From: Clostridia bacterium
Lineage (GTDB): Bacteria; Bacillota; Clostridia; TANB77; CAG-465
Assembly (NCBI GenBank): GCA_017534305.1
Contig: JAFWCU010000034.1
Location: 102,183-166,182 of the forward strand
Length of the DNA: 64,000 bases
Direction: 5' to 3'
Below are positions 63,286 to 64,000 of this stretch, piece by piece. Under the pieces are notes generated by a model, which ran no database searches, was not told where the DNA came from, and saw only the letters and a program-made list of their open reading frames with translations. The position numbers were made by a program, and so were the translations under genes. Position 1 is the stretch's first letter; every line of letters begins with the position of its first letter.

Positions 63286-63316
63286 ATTAAAAAAAGTGAG
63301 TAGATAATACTACTCA
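63286..63316 (-). terminator. Terminator after superoxide reductase gene
   Basis: Perfect 7-base arms (63316-63310, 63303-63297), 6-base loop, T run on the minus strand; it lies within the gene's 3' end. Confidence 0.75.
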
Positions 63317-63672
63317 ACTTCTTTAACCCATAGTCCATGTTTATTGCAATATGCATAAATTTTACTTCCTTGTACGTATGGAAATCTTGCACTTGCTTCT
63401 TGTTCTGGATATAGTTCTACTTTTATTTTTTCTGTATCTGTTACAAGCTCTAGCCATTCAATGTAATGATCTTTTTCCATCACATGATTTACTGTAACAA
63501 ATATTTCGTCTTCAACTTTTTCATAATTTGGAACATGCTTCTCTACTGCAGCATCTGTAGAATTAGGTATAACGTCTACCATTTCTTGTCCACAGCACAT
63601 AACAGGTTCATCATTTGTTACCTCAACTACTCTTCCGCATATAAGACATTTTTTTAGTTTTAACTCTGCCAT
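63310..63672 (-). CDS. dfx: Desulfoferrodoxin (superoxide reductase, two-iron type)
   Basis: 120 residues. N-terminal rubredoxin-like iron site with CLICG and MCCGQ (four Cys), C-terminal catalytic iron centre with EKHVP, VNHVMEKDHYIEW and YCNKHGLWV (four His and one Cys). Reduces superoxide to peroxide without oxygen production, as expected of an anaerobe. GGAGGTAG precedes the ATG. Own promoter and terminator. Confidence 0.97.
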   Translation of the reverse strand: MAELKLKKCLICGRVVEVTNDEPVMCCGQEMVDVIPNSTDAAVEKHVPNYEKVEDEIFVTVNHVMEKDHYIEWLELVTDTEKIKVELYPEQEASARFPYVQGSKIYAYCNKHGLWVKEVE

Positions 63673-63698
63673 ATTACTACCTCCATATATATACTTTG

Positions 63699-63727
63699 AT
63701 TATACTAAATAATATTTATATTATCAA
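63699..63727 (-). promoter_or_regulatory. dfx: dfx promoter
   Basis: TTGATA (63727-63722), 17 bases, TATAAT (63704-63699) on the minus strand. Confidence 0.75.
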
Positions 63728-63735
63728 CAAAATAA

Positions 63736-63768
63736 GTAAAAAAGATAGCACATATTATTGTGCTATCT
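63736..63768 (-). terminator. Terminator after surface-protein gene
   Basis: Perfect 10-base arms (63768-63759, 63752-63743), 6-base loop, T-rich tail on the minus strand. Confidence 0.85.
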
Positions 63769-63774
63769 CATTTT

Positions 63775-64000
63775 TTATTTGTTAAGAGCTTTTTTTGTTT
63801 CTCTTACTATTACTATTGTAGTTCCCAGAGCTATTGTTAAATACATCCATACATTCATATCTGAAGTGTCTACTGTTTTTTCTTCAGGTTGTGGCTCTGG
63901 TTCTGGAGTAGGTGTAGGTGCTGGATCTTCATGTGGATCTGGATCTACTGGTATTTCTTTTGCTTTGTAAGTTATTGTTACTACAATATCTTCTTCTGTA
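63775..64000 (-). CDS. C-terminal end of a cell-surface protein with sorting-type tail
   Basis: Partial at the right edge; 74 residues visible. A proline-rich spacer (repeated P-D, P-E and P-T pairs), then TVDTSDMNVWMYLTIALGTT, a hydrophobic segment and the basic tail RETKKALNK. The arrangement of a motif, hydrophobic stretch and positive end is a sortase sorting signal; DTSD would be the variant cleavage motif in place of LPxTG. The N-terminal domains lie outside the window. The sortase at 57.5 kb is a candidate partner. Confidence 0.75.
   Translation of the reverse strand, partial: TEEDIVVTITYKAKEIPVDPDPHEDPAPTPTPEPEPQPEEKTVDTSDMNVWMYLTIALGTTIVIVRETKKALNK

Noticed and set aside
63758..63970. 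Plus-strand Gly/Ser-rich frame at the right edge
   Set aside because: It is the complement of the proline-rich spacer of the minus-strand surface protein.

Overview
The window looks like a low-GC, anaerobic, spore-forming member of the Clostridia, probably a gut-type lineage. Evidence: very AT-rich DNA with strong AAGGAGG-type ribosome binding sites and sigma-A promoters. Sporulation genes are present (yabP, yabQ, dpaA, dpaB, a pdaA-like deacetylase). So are an anaerobe's superoxide reductase, a sortase with a sortase-type surface protein, a dockerin protein, and firmicute-type LexA boxes. TAA, TAG and TGA all serve as stops, so the genetic code is standard. Most genes lie on the minus strand in short housekeeping operons closed by intrinsic terminators. 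I see no tRNA, rRNA, CRISPR array or intact mobile element.

Layout. 1-11.2 kb (minus): PrkC kinase/PP2C phosphatase, rlmN, a MazG-like protein, fmt, def, ftsK, rsmD, ProX deacylase, pyrimidine-nucleoside phosphorylase. 11.3-16.2 kb: an asparagine-synthetase-like gene, a VanW protein, and yabP-yabQ-divIC. 16.2-26.3 kb: uvrB, MYG1, HU, two GNATs, folD-dpaA, exoA-rnhB. 26.4-31 kb: a frameshifted ClpP-like gene, rsmI and an RNA/tRNA methyltransferase, a pseudouridine synthase, then a roughly 0.7 kb accessory scar with toxin-type gene fragments and a large palindrome. 31-39.9 kb: prfB, rpmF, argS, a uracil permease-UPRT fusion behind a leader-peptide attenuator, MgtC. 39.9-49.2 kb: nucleoside kinase, rho, rimO, dpaB, lexA, pfkA, AlkD-like, rpe. 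49.3-56.7 kb: PdaA, dockerin protein, lepA, mtnN-apt, ppaC, der. 56.7-64 kb: sortase operon, glycosyltransferase, recG, superoxide reductase, and the end of a cell-surface protein.

How the genes work together. Pyrimidine salvage recurs: nucleoside phosphorylase releases uracil, the permease-UPRT fusion imports it and converts it to UMP, and a uridine-kinase-like enzyme lies nearby. Adenine and methylthioadenosine salvage (mtnN-apt), protein N-terminal formylation (fmt, def), translation quality control and DNA repair (uvrB, recG, rnhB, exoA, lexA) fill most of the rest. Dipicolinate synthase subunits A and B are 22 kb apart.

Strongest leads. (1) A uracil transporter fused to uracil phosphoribosyltransferase. 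Its only visible promoter lies upstream of a 50-residue leader ORF that ends inside an intrinsic terminator, with an internal hairpin plus pyrimidine-rich tract, an arrangement resembling enterobacterial pyrBI attenuation. (2) Three otherwise intact genes carry a single lesion each: TGA in the PrkC catalytic loop, TAA in the FtsK linker, and a frameshift near the start of the ClpP-like gene. These could be sequencing errors, recent mutations or recoding. (3) An asparagine-synthetase-like protein has lost the Cys2 glutaminase nucleophile.
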